A DNA stretch of 64,000 bases from Nitrospirillum sp034427435 (GCF_034427435.1 NZ_JAXQNP010000004.1:620001-684000); one strand, 5' to 3'; positions 8,089 to 17,696 are shown, numbered from the stretch's first letter. Notes: generated from the sequence alone by a model not told the origin. Program-made: numbers and translations.

Positions 8089-9483
8089 ATGTCGCTGCGC
8101 ATCCGCCTGGTCCTGAGTATCGCCCTGTTGTTGCTGGTCAGCCTGGCCACCGGCGCCACCGCCGCCTGGCTGCGCGCGGAGCATTCCGTGCGCACGGAGA
8201 TGGAGGCCGCCCTGTCCGTGGGGCAGCACACGGTGGGCAGCGCGCTGGCCCACCTGGCCGGCCGCTCGGCGCCGGCGGACCGCAGCGATGAGGAGGTGAC
8301 CGCCCTGCTGACCCGCCTGGTCGGCGCCTTCAATGGCGACCGCCACCTGAAGGTCAGCCTGCACAAGCCCGGGGCCGGCCTTATCGCCGCCTCCACCCTG
8401 GCGGTACCGGACCACCCCGCCCCCGCCTGGTTCGTGGCCTCTCTCGATGTGCCGCAATTGAGCGCCGAGGTGCCCCTGCCCGGCTTTTCCGGCCAGGGCC
8501 TGTGGCTGCGCCTGGAAACCGACCCGGCGGGCGAGGTGTCGGAGGTGTGGGGGGAACTGGGCGACGACGCTGTGATGATGCTGCTGTTCAGCGCCCTTGC
8601 CCTGCCCATGGTCTACTGGACGCTGGGGCGGGCGCTGCGCTCCGTCGACCGCCTGTCCAAGGCCTTCGCCCATGTGGCCCAGGACGCCAGCGTGGAAGCG
8701 GCGCGGCCGGTGGCGGAGGCCGGGCCGCCGGAGCTGCGCCGCCTGGCGGAAGGCTTCAACCGCATGATCGAGCGCCTGGCGGCGGCGGAGGCGCGCAACC
8801 GGCGCCTGCACGAACAATTGCAGACCATCCAGGAGGAGGAGCGCGCGGACCTTGCCCGCGACCTGCATGATGAAGTCGGGCCCTATCTCTTCGCCATCAA
8901 CGTCGACGTCACCGCCCTGCTGGCGGCGGCGGAGCGGGCGGGCGATCCGGTGATGCGGGACCAGGCCCGTTCCGCCCGTGAGGCGGTGGCCCATGTGCAG
9001 CAGGAGGTTAAGGCCATCCTGGGCCGCCTGCGTCCGCCGGGCCTCAGCGACCTGGGCTTGGGCGCCGCGCTGGAGAACCTGGCGGCGTTCTGGCGGGCCC
9101 GCCGGCCGGACGTGGCCATCACCGTGGCCGTGACTCCCGGCCTGCACCTGGGCGAGGCGGGCGACACCGCCATCTATCGCATCGTGCAGGAAAGCCTGAG
9201 CAACGCCATCCGCCACGGACGCCCCCGGGACATCACCGTCACCGTCGCCCCCCGCGCCGATGGCCTCACCGTCGAGATCACGGATGATGGCGACGGCCTG
9301 CCCGCCGAGCCGTCCCCTCATGCCAGCGGCGGCGGCTATGGCTTGCGCGGCATGGCGGAGCGGGTGACGGCGCTGGGCGGCACCCTGGAGGTGGGCAACC
9401 GCCCCGACGGCGGCGTGCGGGTGCACGCCCTGCTGCCCTTGGCCACCGGGAATACCGCCCTGTCGGCCCGCGAGGCCGCCTGA
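8089..9483 (+). CDS. NarL-type sensor histidine kinase
   Basis: A 464-residue membrane sensor kinase. The start at 8089 has GGGGAA about 8 bases upstream. Order: N-terminal membrane helix (LVLSIALLLLVSLATGATAA, about 7-26); an extracytoplasmic sensor region to about 160; a second helix (VMMLLFSALALPMVYW); a HAMP-like linker to about 230; then the HisKA_3 dimerisation domain with DLARDLHDEVG, phospho-acceptor His260. The HATPase domain shows the N box YRIVQESLSNAIRHG, the G1 box ITDDGDGLP and the G2 box GGGYGLRGMAERV. This architecture pairs with LuxR-type regulators, and such a regulator begins 26 bp downstream. The signal is unknown; divergence from a TonB receptor suggests a nutrient or envelope cue. 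Confidence 0.9.
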   Translation: MSLRIRLVLSIALLLLVSLATGATAAWLRAEHSVRTEMEAALSVGQHTVGSALAHLAGRSAPADRSDEEVTALLTRLVGAFNGDRHLKVSLHKPGAGLIAASTLAVPDHPAPAWFVASLDVPQLSAEVPLPGFSGQGLWLRLETDPAGEVSEVWGELGDDAVMMLLFSALALPMVYWTLGRALRSVDRLSKAFAHVAQDASVEAARPVAEAGPPELRRLAEGFNRMIERLAAAEARNRRLHEQLQTIQEEERADLARDLHDEVGPYLFAINVDVTALLAAAERAGDPVMRDQARSAREAVAHVQQEVKAILGRLRPPGLSDLGLGAALENLAAFWRARRPDVAITVAVTPGLHLGEAGDTAIYRIVQESLSNAIRHGRPRDITVTVAPRADGLTVEITDDGDGLPAEPSPHASGGGYGLRGMAERVTALGGTLEVGNRPDGGVRVHALLPLATGNTALSAREAA

Positions 9484-9509
9484 ATGACCCTGACCGCGAA
9501 AGCCCTGGC

Positions 9510-10127
9510 ATGAAACTGCTCCTGGTCGATGACCACGCCATCGTGCGCTCCGGCCTCAAGCGGCTGCTGGCCCCCCTGCCCGGCGCCGTCATCGCGGAGG
9601 CCGCCACCGGCCGCGACGCCCTGGTGCGCTACCGGGAGGACCGACCCGACATCGTGCTGCTGGACCTGAACCTGCCCGGCGTGGGCGGGCTGGAGCTGCT
9701 TCAGCGCCTGCTGATCGAGGACCCGTCGGCCTGCGTCCTGGTCTTCAGCATGCATGCGGAGGCGCTGTACGCCTCCCGCGCGCTGGCGGCCGGGGCCAAG
9801 GGCTACATGAGCAAGAACGCCGATCCCGACGAACTGCTGACCGCCATCCGCCGCCTGGCCGAAGGCGGGCGCTATGTGGAGAACGAGATCGCCCAGGAAT
9901 TGGCGGTGCACGGCATGGCCGCCGGCAACCCCACCCAGCGCCTGACGGAACGGGACCTGGAGATCCTGCGTCTGTTAGGCGAGGGCCGGGCGCTGGCGGA
10001 AATCGCCACCGAACTGGGGGTGGGCTATAAGACCATCGCCAACACCTGCACCGCCATCAAGGCCAAGCTGGGCGTCGCCCGTACCGCCGACCTGATCCGC
10101 CTGTCCATCGAGATGGGGGTGAGCTGA
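9510..10127 (+). CDS. LuxR/NarL-family response regulator
   Basis: A 205-residue two-component regulator. The receiver domain (1-120) shows the acidic pair Asp7-Asp8, phospho-acceptor Asp52 in VLLDLNLPG, and Lys102 in GYMSKNAD. The C-terminal LuxR helix-turn-helix (about 140-200) reads LTERDLEILRLLGEG, then AEIATELGVGYKTIANTCTA as the turn and recognition helix. It lies 26 bp after the kinase gene, so the two form an operon and a cognate pair. Targets are not shown; the TTCCCG cluster upstream of the operon is a natural candidate. Confidence 0.92.
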   Translation: MKLLLVDDHAIVRSGLKRLLAPLPGAVIAEAATGRDALVRYREDRPDIVLLDLNLPGVGGLELLQRLLIEDPSACVLVFSMHAEALYASRALAAGAKGYMSKNADPDELLTAIRRLAEGGRYVENEIAQELAVHGMAAGNPTQRLTERDLEILRLLGEGRALAEIATELGVGYKTIANTCTAIKAKLGVARTADLIRLSIEMGVS

Positions 10128-10197
10128 ACGCCCCATCCGTGCGTATCCTGTCCTGACAACCAGGGCGATGGAGGCCGGCATGATGGAGGGGGGCGCG

Positions 10198-10590
10198 ATG
10201 CTGACGCGGCGACAGGTGGGGATTCTGTTTCTGCTGGGGGGCGCGTTCTGGCTGTCGGCCCTGGCCTACCTGCGCGGGCTGCCCCAGCTGCTGACCGATC
10301 CGCTGTGGAATCCACTGAATTTCGCCAGCACCGTTTCGGTCGCGTGGACCAGCGTCTATCTCATCCGCCGCCTGGCCGGGCTGGCGCCGGACCAGATCAT
10401 GGCGGGGGTGGGCCTCGTCGGTGCCGTGGTCATGGTCGCCGACGGCCTGGCCTTGAACTGGTTCCCCCGCATCTATGGACCCGACGACACGGTCAGCCGC
10501 CAGGCCGGCGCCTGGCTGTTGTGGGGCTATGGCTTCAGCCTGGGCGCGGCCCTGCTGATGACGAGGCGCGCCGCAGTCAAGCATCGCTGA
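10198..10590 (+). CDS. Small membrane protein, DUF5367-like
   Basis: A 130-residue protein with four predicted membrane helices (VGILFLLGGAFWLSALAYL; FASTVSVAWTSVYLI; IMAGVGLVGAVVMVADGLAL; AWLLWGYGFSLGAALL). The segment DGLALNWFPRIYG resembles the conserved turn of DUF5367 proteins, whose function is unknown. The start at 10198 follows GGAGGGGGG; in-frame ATGs at 10168, 10180 and 10183 would add a short glycine/methionine-rich tail and cannot be excluded. It converges on and overlaps the AraC gene by 14 bp. Confidence 0.65.
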   Translation: MLTRRQVGILFLLGGAFWLSALAYLRGLPQLLTDPLWNPLNFASTVSVAWTSVYLIRRLAGLAPDQIMAGVGLVGAVVMVADGLALNWFPRIYGPDDTVSRQAGAWLLWGYGFSLGAALLMTRRAAVKHR

Positions 10591-11529
10591 CGGCGGCGGC
10601 CAGGGGATCGGGCGGTTCCAGCGAGGCGGTGTCGGCCACGGGCCAGTCCGTCATCAGCCGCTGGCGCCAAGCGCGGGGGGCTTCCCCGCTTTGCCGGTGG
10701 AAAAAGCGGGAGAAATAGGCCGGGTCCTCGAAGCCCAGCTCATAGGCCACGGCGGCGATGGTCCGGCCGCTGTAGAGGATCAGCCGCTTGGCCTCCGTCA
10801 TCAGCCGATCCTGGATAAGCCCGATGGCCGGCCGGCCGGTCACCGCCAGGCAGGCCGCCCGCAAGGTGGAGGAGGAGGTGCGCAGCTCCGTCAGGTAGGC
10901 GTCGAGCGGCCGGTGGCTGCGGTAATGCTGGTCCACCAGCGCGCGGAAGGCCGCGACCAGCGCCACCTGCCCCGACCGGCCGCCACCGCCGCCGGAGGCC
11001 AGGGCCGGCCGCGCCACGCGCAGCAGGGCGGCCATCAGCACCAGCATATGCCCCTCCGCCGCCACGCGCTGGCCGGGTTCCCGCCCGCGCAACTCGGCCA
11101 GGACGCCATCGGCGGCGGCCAGCACGGCGGCGAACGCCCCCTCCTGCCCCGCCATGGCCAGGCAGGCGGCCTCCCCCCCAGGGCGGCGAACGCGGGATCG
11201 CGCCGCGCCAGGCCGCGCAGGATGCGGTCGGACAGGGTGACGACCCAGCCGATGGTGCCCCGGGCGAAGGCGAAGCCGTGCACCACCCCGGCAGGCACCA
11301 GGATCAAGGTGGGGCCGTCGAAGGTCCAGGTGCGCTGGTCCGCCTGCACCTGCCCCGCCCCCTCGCGGATGGCCAGGAACTGCACCAGGTCGCCATGCTG
11401 ATGGGGACGGATGCGCCAATCCACCAGGCTGCTGCGATCCTCGATCAGCTCCACATGCAGGAAGCGGTCCTCCGCCGTCGCCGGCGCCTCGCCATACAGG
11501 GAGAAGACGGGGATGTCCGGACGGCTCAT
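10577..11529 (-). CDS. AraC-family regulator, candidate pobA activator; frame interrupted
   Basis: After restoring one base this encodes a 317-residue AraC/XylS regulator. The N-terminal cupin-like effector domain (MSRPDIPVFSLYG, then WRIRPHQHGDLVQFL and LILVPAGVVHGFAF) is in one frame. The DNA-binding domain (SGRTIAAVAYELGFEDPAYF, then SRFFHRQSGEAPRAWR) is in another. The frames meet at a seven-C run (plus strand 11173-11179); eight would join FAALGG to EAACLAMAGQE without loss. The gene is divergent from pobA across 272 bp. AraC/XylS-type PobR regulators activate pobA in response to 4-hydroxybenzoate in pseudomonads and Azotobacter, so that role is likely here by position. Either a homopolymer sequencing error or a recent loss of function; I favour error. 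Confidence 0.75.
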
Positions 11530-11801
11530 CGCCCCGCCCCCGGCCATCGCGGACTGGCGGAAAAATGCCAAGCCATGATCGATATGCTCAATAACATGTA
11601 TTGCCCTGGCCGTTACATCACATGCCACCTGGTGTGGGACCTGGACAGATACCTTGCCCAATCATTGCGAAAAAATCCAATTTTTGTGGGGCTGCGTCCA
11701 TTCCGGGGACGGGGCCTCCGCCCCTATCGTTCCGGGGTGGGCCGCCCCGACGCGGGGTTCGGCCCGGAATAAGAACGCTTCAGGCTCGGGAGGGCCATTC
11801 C

Positions 11802-12996
11802 ATGTCAACCACCCCGTCCATCCGCACCCAAGTCGGCATCATCGGCGCCGGCCCCGCCGGGCTGTTCCTGTCGGAACTGCTGCATCGCCAGGGCATTGAC
11901 AGCGTGATCCTTGAATCCCGCACCCGGGAGGAGATCGAGGGCACGATCCGCGCCGGCGTGCTGGAGCAATGGACCGTCGACCTGATGCACCAGTTGGGGG
12001 TGGGCGAACGCATGACGCGCGATGGCCATTTCCATACCGGCATCACCCTGCGCTTCAAGGGCCAAAGCCATCACCTGGACATGGTGGAGCTGACCGGCGG
12101 CAAGAAGGTCACTGTCTATCCCCAGCATGAGGTGATCAAGGATTCTGGTGGCCCACCGCCTGGCCCAGGGTGCCCAGATCCACTTCGGCGTGCGGGACGT
12201 GCGGTTGCACGATGTGGAGACGGAGCGCCCGTCCATCACCTTCGCGCGGGCAGACGGCACCCCGGCCGTGCTGGCGTGCGACTTCATCGCCGGCTGTGAC
12301 GGCTTCCACGGCCCCAGCCGGCAGGCCATTCCAGCGACGCAGCGCCAGGAATTCCAGAAGATTTACCCCTATGGCTGGCTGGGCATCCTGACCGAGGCGC
12401 CGCCGTCGCACCACGAGCTGATCTACGCCCGCCACGACCGGGGCTTTGCCTTGCTCAGCACCCGCTCCCCGGAAATCCAGCGCCTGTACATCCAGTGCGA
12501 CCCCAAGGACGACATCGCGCAGTGGTCGGACGCGCGCATCTGGTCGGAACTGCACCAGCGGCTGGAAACGACCGACGGCTGGACGTTGACCGAGGGGCCC
12601 ATCATCCAGAAGGGCATCATCGCCATGCGCAGCTTCGTCTGCGAGACCATGCGCCATGGCCGCCTGTTCCTGGCGGGCGACGCCGCCCACATTGTTCCCC
12701 CCACGGGCGCCAAGGGCCTGAACCTGGCGGTGGCCGACGTGCTGGTGCTGTCGCGCGCGCTGGAGAAATTCTACGCCCGGAACGACAGCAGCGGCATCGA
12801 CAGCTATGCCGCCACCTGCCTGGCGCGCATCTGGAAGGGCGAACGCTTCTCCTGGTACATGACCACCATGCTACACACGGATGAAGCGGCCGGCGCGTTC
12901 GAACACCGCATCCGCGAGGCCGACCTGGAATACGTCGTCAGCTCCCGCGCCGCCGCCACGGCGCTGGCGGAGAATTACGTCGGCCTGCCCATCTGA
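11802..12996 (+). CDS. pobA: 4-hydroxybenzoate 3-monooxygenase PobA; frame interrupted
   Basis: A flavoprotein hydroxylase that converts 4-hydroxybenzoate to protocatechuate using NADPH and oxygen, feeding the pca genes downstream. The start at 11802 has GGGAGGG seven bases upstream. Seen: the FAD-binding GIIGAGPAGLFLSELL near the N-terminus, the mid-protein CDFIAGCDGFHG, and the second FAD motif RLFLAGDAAHIVPPTGAKGL. The frame breaks after QHEVIKD at 12143-12144: removing one T of GATTCTGG restores QHEVIKDLVAHRLAQGAQIH and a 397-residue protein, the usual PobA length. Both halves are well conserved, so the extra T looks like an error or a very recent mutation. Divergent from the AraC-type gene; a hairpin terminator follows. 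Confidence 0.88.
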
Positions 12997-13002
12997 ACGG
13001 AG

Positions 13003-13028
13003 GGGGGCCGGCCGTTCAACCGGCCCCC
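13003..13028 (+). terminator. Hairpin after pobA
   Basis: Arms GGGGGCCGG (13003-13011) and CCGGCCCCC (13020-13028) pair around an 8-base loop starting 7 bases after the pobA stop. No T run follows. A short direct repeat CCCCCTGCCCAAC occurs twice just downstream. Confidence 0.6.
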
Positions 13029-13100
13029 TGCCCAACACCCCCTGCCCAACGCCCCGCCCTTGCGGCTATGATGGCCCCTCGTTACCCGAGGGCCGCGCGC

Positions 13101-13868
13101 ATGGACATCGACACGCTGGAAAATAATATCCTTGCCACCGGCGACGTCCGGGACGGCCGCTTCACGGGCATGGATTGGCGCGACCTGGATGCCACCGGCT
13201 GCCGCTTCGAGGGCTGCGTGTTCGAGGATGTGCGCTTCACCGCCGTGGATTTCAGCGACGCCCGGTTCCAGGGGTGCCAGTTCGTCCGCTGCCGCCTGTC
13301 GCATGTCAAACTGCGCGACGCGGTGCTGGAGGATTGCCGTTTCGTGGACCCCGAGGCCAAGACCGCCGGCTGCACCCTGGCCTTCAGCGATTTGCGGGCG
13401 GCGCGCCTCACCCGCTGCGACCTGTCGTTCTGCACCCTGGAACGCTGCACCCTGTTCGAGGTGGAGGCGGACGCCTGCGTCTTCTTCGCCGCCCGCTTCC
13501 ACCTGGTGGAGTTCCACCACGCGCTCAGCCGGGCGCGCACGGTGCACCGCGCCACCTTCCGCGACTGCACCTTCGAACTGGCCGACCTGTCGCGCCTGTC
13601 CTTGAAGGACGCGGTGATCACCCGCTGCCGCCTGCGGGAAACCGACCTGCACGCCACCGACCTGACCGATGTGGATGTGCGCGGCAGCGACCTGTTCCAG
13701 GCCACCCTCACCAACGCCAAGTTGGACGGCGCCGACCTGCGCGGGGCCGAGATCAGCGGCCTGGACCTGCGGCAGTTGGCGGGCTTCCAAGGCCTGAAGA
13801 TCGGGCCGGAGCAACAGCCCATCCTGTTGGCGGCCACGGGTATCGACGTGTGTGGCGACGACGCCTGA
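13101..13868 (+). CDS. Pentapeptide-repeat protein
   Basis: A 255-residue protein made largely of A(D/N)LXX-type pentapeptide repeats, which fold as a right-handed quadrilateral beta helix. Examples are CRFEGCVFEDVRFTAVDFSD early and ATDLTDVDVRGSDLFQATL, then NAKLDGADLRGAEISGLDL, late. It is cysteine-rich for the family, with many Cys at the central repeat position. There is no signal peptide or membrane segment, so it is cytosolic. Some family members (Qnr, McbG, MfpA) mimic DNA and protect gyrase; the Cys-rich Qnr-like look is noted, but the role is not assignable. Start at 13101; a longer reading from 13068 lacks support. It sits alone between pobA and the STAND gene. Confidence 0.85.
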   Translation: MDIDTLENNILATGDVRDGRFTGMDWRDLDATGCRFEGCVFEDVRFTAVDFSDARFQGCQFVRCRLSHVKLRDAVLEDCRFVDPEAKTAGCTLAFSDLRAARLTRCDLSFCTLERCTLFEVEADACVFFAARFHLVEFHHALSRARTVHRATFRDCTFELADLSRLSLKDAVITRCRLRETDLHATDLTDVDVRGSDLFQATLTNAKLDGADLRGAEISGLDLRQLAGFQGLKIGPEQQPILLAATGIDVCGDDA

Positions 13869-13986
13869 CCCCCAAGTCTCAAATCGTCCGCGCTGCTTAA
13901 ACAGGTTAACCCATCAGGAGATGTGCTAAAAAGGCTCCCGGGGAAGATGGCCGCGGCGGGGAGCGTGCGGCCCATGGGGGATGTAA

Positions 13987-16900
13987 TTGCAAACCAAGGG
14001 CTTTCACTTCGGTGAGTGGCTGGTCGACGCGCAGGCCTGCACCGTACGTCATGAACAGACGGCGCAAACACTGAAGGTTGAGCCGCGGGCCATGGACGTC
14101 CTGCTGGCGCTGTGCGGCCGCGCGGGCCAGATCGTCAGCGCGGACGACCTGCTGCACCTGTGCTGGGATGGCCTGGCGGTGGGGGAAAACCAGGTCCACA
14201 AGGCGATCACCCAACTGCGCAAGCTGCTGGGCGACACCGCCGGCGACCCGCGCTACATCGAGAACATCCGCAAGCGGGGCTATCGCACCATGGCGCCGGT
14301 CACGCCCATCGTGGCCGACGCTACGGCCGCGACCGTGGACAGCTGGATCGACGCCTCCCCCTTCGTCGGCCTGGACGCGTTCGACGAGGCGCACGCCGCC
14401 GTGTTCTTCGGCCGGGACGCGGCCATCGCCCAGTTGCGCGACACCGTGGCGGCCCAGGTCGCCGCCGGCCATGGCTTGGTCCTGGTCCTCGGCCCCAGCG
14501 GAAGCGGCAAGACATCGCTGGTGCAGGCGGGGCTGATCCCCTCCCTCCGGTCGGCGTCCGCGCCCTTCCCCTTCCTGGGCGCCTGCATCCTGGACCTGGG
14601 CGATGTCCAGGGCATGCCCCTGCCCACCGCCCTGGGCGGCGCGCTGCTGGACCTGGAGATCGAGGGGCGGCCGCTGTTGGAAGGCTTCAGCGCCGACGCC
14701 ATCGGCGCCGGCCTGTCGCGGAACGATCGTCCCGGCTTCCTCGACCCGGACTTCCTCGGCCGGGCCACCGCCAAGGCTCAGGCGGGCCGCGCCGTCCTGT
14801 TCATCGACCGGCTGGAGGCGGTGTTCCGCATCGACGGGGCGCAGCGGCGCTCGTTCTTCACGGCGCTGGGCCATCTGGCGGGCAGCGGCGCCATCCTGGT
14901 CATCGCCGCCTGCCGCAACGACTTCTATCCCGACGTGGCCGGCGAGCCGCTGTTGCTGGCCGCCAAGACCCAGGGCGGCCATTTCGACCTGGCGCCGCCG
15001 ACACGCGCCGAGATCATTCACATGATCCGCCTACCGGCCATCGTCGCCGGGCTTCGTTTCGGAACCGATCCGGAAACCGGGGCGCAGTTGGACGACACGC
15101 TGTGCGAGGCGACGGCCGACCAGCCGGACGCCCTGCCCCTGCTGCAATACACCCTGCACGAACTCTATCTACAACGCAGCACCAGCCGGGAACTGACCGT
15201 CGCCGCTTACCGCGCCCTGGGCGGCCTGGGCGGCGCCATCGGCAAACGGGCGGAGGCCACGCTGGACGGACTGCCGGCCCCGGCCCGCGCCGCGCTCAGC
15301 CGCGTGCTGTCCCTGGTCGTCACCGTGGGCGCCCAGGATGAGGCGGCGCGCAGCCGCCGCATCCCCTGGCGCACCCTGGCCACGGTGGAGGAGCGGACGC
15401 TGGTCGACACCTTCGTGCGGCAGCGCCTGTTCGTCGCCCAGGTCTATGATGGGGAGCCGGTGTTCGGCGTGGCCCACGAAGCCATGCTGCGCCAGTGGCC
15501 CCGCGCCGCCGCCTGGATCGCGGACCACCGCCGTTTCCTGCAGGCCCGCAGCCGGATGGAGGAGGCGGCGCGGCGCTGGCTGGCGGAGGGGCGCCGCAAC
15601 GACCTGCTGCTGCCCCGGGGCCGGCAGTTGGAGGAGGCGCGCGAGCTGGCCGGCTTCACCCCCATCCCTCTGGACACCGAGGTCCGCGCCTACATCGACG
15701 CCTCGGTTCGGCGGGAACGGCAGGCCGACCGCCGCCGCCTCGGCCTCATGGCCGGCTTCGCCGCCATCGCCGTCCTCGCCGGCGGCCTGGGCCTGGTCGC
15801 CCGCCAGGCCGAAAAGACGGCGCAACAGCGCAAGCATCAGGCAGAGGATCTAATGAACTTCATGGTCGGCAACTTCGCCGACAAGCTGCGTCCCCTGGGC
15901 CGGCTGGAGCTGCTATCGGACATCGGCGAAAAGGCCCTGAGCTATTTCAGTCAAGAACCCTTGTCCAGCTTGACACCAGAGGACCGTGCGCAGCAAGCCC
16001 GCGCCCTGCAGACCCTGGCGGAGGTGGCCCGGTCGCGCGCCGACCCCAAGTCCGCGCAGGCCGCCCTTGCCAAGGCGAAAAGCCTGCTTGACGCAAACCT
16101 GGCCCAAGGTCTGGAGAGCCTGGATCTGCTGAAGGATCTGGGGGCGGTGGCCTTCTGGATGGGGCAGATCAGCCTGGATGCGAACGATCTGGACGGCGCG
16201 GAAGCGGCTTTCCGGGAGTACGAGCGCTACAGCAAGCGCATGACGGTGATCGCGCCCAAGAACGTCGATGCCTGGGTCGAGTTGTCCTATGCCCTGACAA
16301 ACCTGGGATCAACAGCCGTGAAACGAGCAGATTATGAAAAGGCTGCTAAATTTTTCGAAGCGGCTTTACCGTTAATGCGCCAAGCCTTAGCTCAACGTCC
16401 CAATGATCGGGAGTTGCGCGCGTCCACGACCTCCACACTGTCTTGGCTTGGCACGACCTATGCCGAGCAGGGCGAGCTTCGTAAAGCAGTCTTACTTTTT
16501 GATGAGGAGGCAACTGAACTACAGTCATTGCGCTCTGACGCGCCCTCGGAATTCAGGTGGTTATATATGCTGGGTGCCTGTCAGTACCGCCGCCTCAATT
16601 TGCTTGATGCGTTGGGAGAGGAACAGAAGGCCGACACGCTGATGGCCGAGACAAGAAAACTTGTCCATGAATTGGTCACCCATGACCCCAGTAATCAGAT
16701 TTGGCAGCGCCTGCGCCTCAACGTGGAAGTCGTGGCCGGGGAGTTCCTGGTTGAACGGCATCAGTTCGCCAATGCATTGACGCTTCAGCGCACCCTCGCC
16801 ATCGAACTGGCCAAATTTCGTGAACAGGATCCTGCGAATGCTGATTGGGCGCTCACCGACCTGATCAACCAAGCCAATACGGGGGCCAGCCTTCTAGGAC

Positions 16901-17277
16901 TAAATCGATCTCAGGAAGCAGCAGCCAAGTTAAGCGCAGTCGTATCCACATTACGATCCCTAAAAAGAAATAACAGAATGACAATCGAATATGATGAGCG
17001 ATTGTCAGCCACTTTACTTATCCTGGCGGCAGCAAATGAGAAAATTGGCCAAATGGATATGGCTCGGCTAAATCGCCAAGAAACATCCGCAATTACTCAG
17101 AGATACATTGATTCAAAAACAAAAGACAGGTATATTATTGATTCCTGGATCTTGTCCAATCTTCAAAATGGAAAAAATATTGCATTAGAAGAAAATATAG
17201 ATTGGCTAGAAAAATCAGGTTACAGAAAACCAAGATACGTTGATGCCTTATCTCAGGCCACGAGACATGGAGGTTAA
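13987..17277 (+). CDS. Winged-helix / STAND NTPase / TPR membrane signalling protein
   Basis: A 1,096-residue multidomain protein starting at a TTG with GGGGG six bases upstream. Order: OmpR/CadC-type winged helix (about 5-100; VHKAITQLRKLLGD and YIENIRKRGYRTM); a STAND-type NTPase with the SPFVGLDAFDEAHAAVFFGR lead-in, Walker A GPSGSGKT (169-176) and Walker B AVLFIDRLE (269-277); one membrane helix (about 586-608) preceded by RRR; then TPR-like helical repeats to the end. Charge around the helix suggests the DNA-binding half is cytosolic and the TPR half periplasmic, as in CadC-like one-component sensors. STAND proteins switch on by nucleotide-driven oligomerisation. The last kilobase (from about 16.3 kb) is visibly more AT-rich than the rest. 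Its stop lies 1 bp before the next start, so they are coupled. Input and target are unknown. Confidence 0.85.
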   Translation: MQTKGFHFGEWLVDAQACTVRHEQTAQTLKVEPRAMDVLLALCGRAGQIVSADDLLHLCWDGLAVGENQVHKAITQLRKLLGDTAGDPRYIENIRKRGYRTMAPVTPIVADATAATVDSWIDASPFVGLDAFDEAHAAVFFGRDAAIAQLRDTVAAQVAAGHGLVLVLGPSGSGKTSLVQAGLIPSLRSASAPFPFLGACILDLGDVQGMPLPTALGGALLDLEIEGRPLLEGFSADAIGAGLSRNDRPGFLDPDFLGRATAKAQAGRAVLFIDRLEAVFRIDGAQRRSFFTALGHLAGSGAILVIAACRNDFYPDVAGEPLLLAAKTQGGHFDLAPPTRAEIIHMIRLPAIVAGLRFGTDPETGAQLDDTLCEATADQPDALPLLQYTLHELYLQRSTSRELTVAAYRALGGLGGAIGKRAEATLDGLPAPARAALSRVLSLVVTVGAQDEAARSRRIPWRTLATVEERTLVDTFVRQRLFVAQVYDGEPVFGVAHEAMLRQWPRAAAWIADHRRFLQARSRMEEAARRWLAEGRRNDLLLPRGRQLEEARELAGFTPIPLDTEVRAYIDASVRRERQADRRRLGLMAGFAAIAVLAGGLGLVARQAEKTAQQRKHQAEDLMNFMVGNFADKLRPLGRLELLSDIGEKALSYFSQEPLSSLTPEDRAQQARALQTLAEVARSRADPKSAQAALAKAKSLLDANLAQGLESLDLLKDLGAVAFWMGQISLDANDLDGAEAAFREYERYSKRMTVIAPKNVDAWVELSYALTNLGSTAVKRADYEKAAKFFEAALPLMRQALAQRPNDRELRASTTSTLSWLGTTYAEQGELRKAVLLFDEEATELQSLRSDAPSEFRWLYMLGACQYRRLNLLDALGEEQKADTLMAETRKLVHELVTHDPSNQIWQRLRLNVEVVAGEFLVERHQFANALTLQRTLAIELAKFREQDPANADWALTDLINQANTGASLLGLNRSQEAAAKLSAVVSTLRSLKRNNRMTIEYDERLSATLLILAAANEKIGQMDMARLNRQETSAITQRYIDSKTKDRYIIDSWILSNLQNGKNIALEENIDWLEKSGYRKPRYVDALSQATRHGG

Positions 17278-17278
17278 A

Positions 17279-17677
17279 TTGAACATTATCGAAGCCATTG
17301 TTACCATAAAGCCCAACGGCAGTGAATACGATTGGACTTACTCCGGCACGGGAATTAATCCGGATACTGGCATGATTACGTTGCCCAATCATGATCCAAC
17401 ACAGATTACCTATACCCTTTGCCCCGCAACACAGCAGAGTTACAGCTTCGCCTTTGTAAACCTGAGCACGGCACACGCTGTAACCCGGCAGATCACATCT
17501 ATCCAAATCAATGCCACGTCGATTGTCATCCAAGATGAAAATCTTCCTGGGCGTACTGAAACCACACCTTTCGGGTTTTTACTAATTGCGCGACCGCATG
17601 GCGAAATTACCGACCCTATCGTCAGCCCAGACCCTGTAGTTGTCAACGATCCGGGCCCCAGACCCCCTTGTGAATAA
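17279..17677 (+). CDS. Small unknown protein coupled to the STAND gene
   Basis: A 132-residue protein I do not recognise. A TTG at 17279 is preferred because GGAGG (17269-17273) lies five bases upstream, next to the upstream gene's stop; an in-frame ATG at 17267 precedes that site. The sequence is rich in Thr, Asn and Pro, with predicted beta strands (IIEAIVTIKPNG, SYSFAFVNLST, TPFGFLLIARPHG) and a proline-rich C-terminus ending PGPRPPCE. No signal peptide or membrane helix is seen. Base composition matches the AT-richer end of the STAND gene, suggesting the two travelled together. A strong terminator follows, so this is the last gene of the unit. It may be a partner or effector of the STAND protein (inference). 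Confidence 0.65.
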   Translation: MNIIEAIVTIKPNGSEYDWTYSGTGINPDTGMITLPNHDPTQITYTLCPATQQSYSFAFVNLSTAHAVTRQITSIQINATSIVIQDENLPGRTETTPFGFLLIARPHGEITDPIVSPDPVVVNDPGPRPPCE

Positions 17678-17696
17678 CTGTCCCGTGGAGAACCAT

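Noticed and set aside
8017..9426. Long minus-strand reading frame opposite the histidine kinase
   Set aside because: The plus strand encodes all the kinase motifs; the antisense product is His/Gln/Arg-rich and matches nothing.
13101..13868. Calling the pentapeptide protein a quinolone-resistance Qnr
   Set aside because: The repeats and Cys-rich look fit, but the family is large and nothing here shows gyrase protection.
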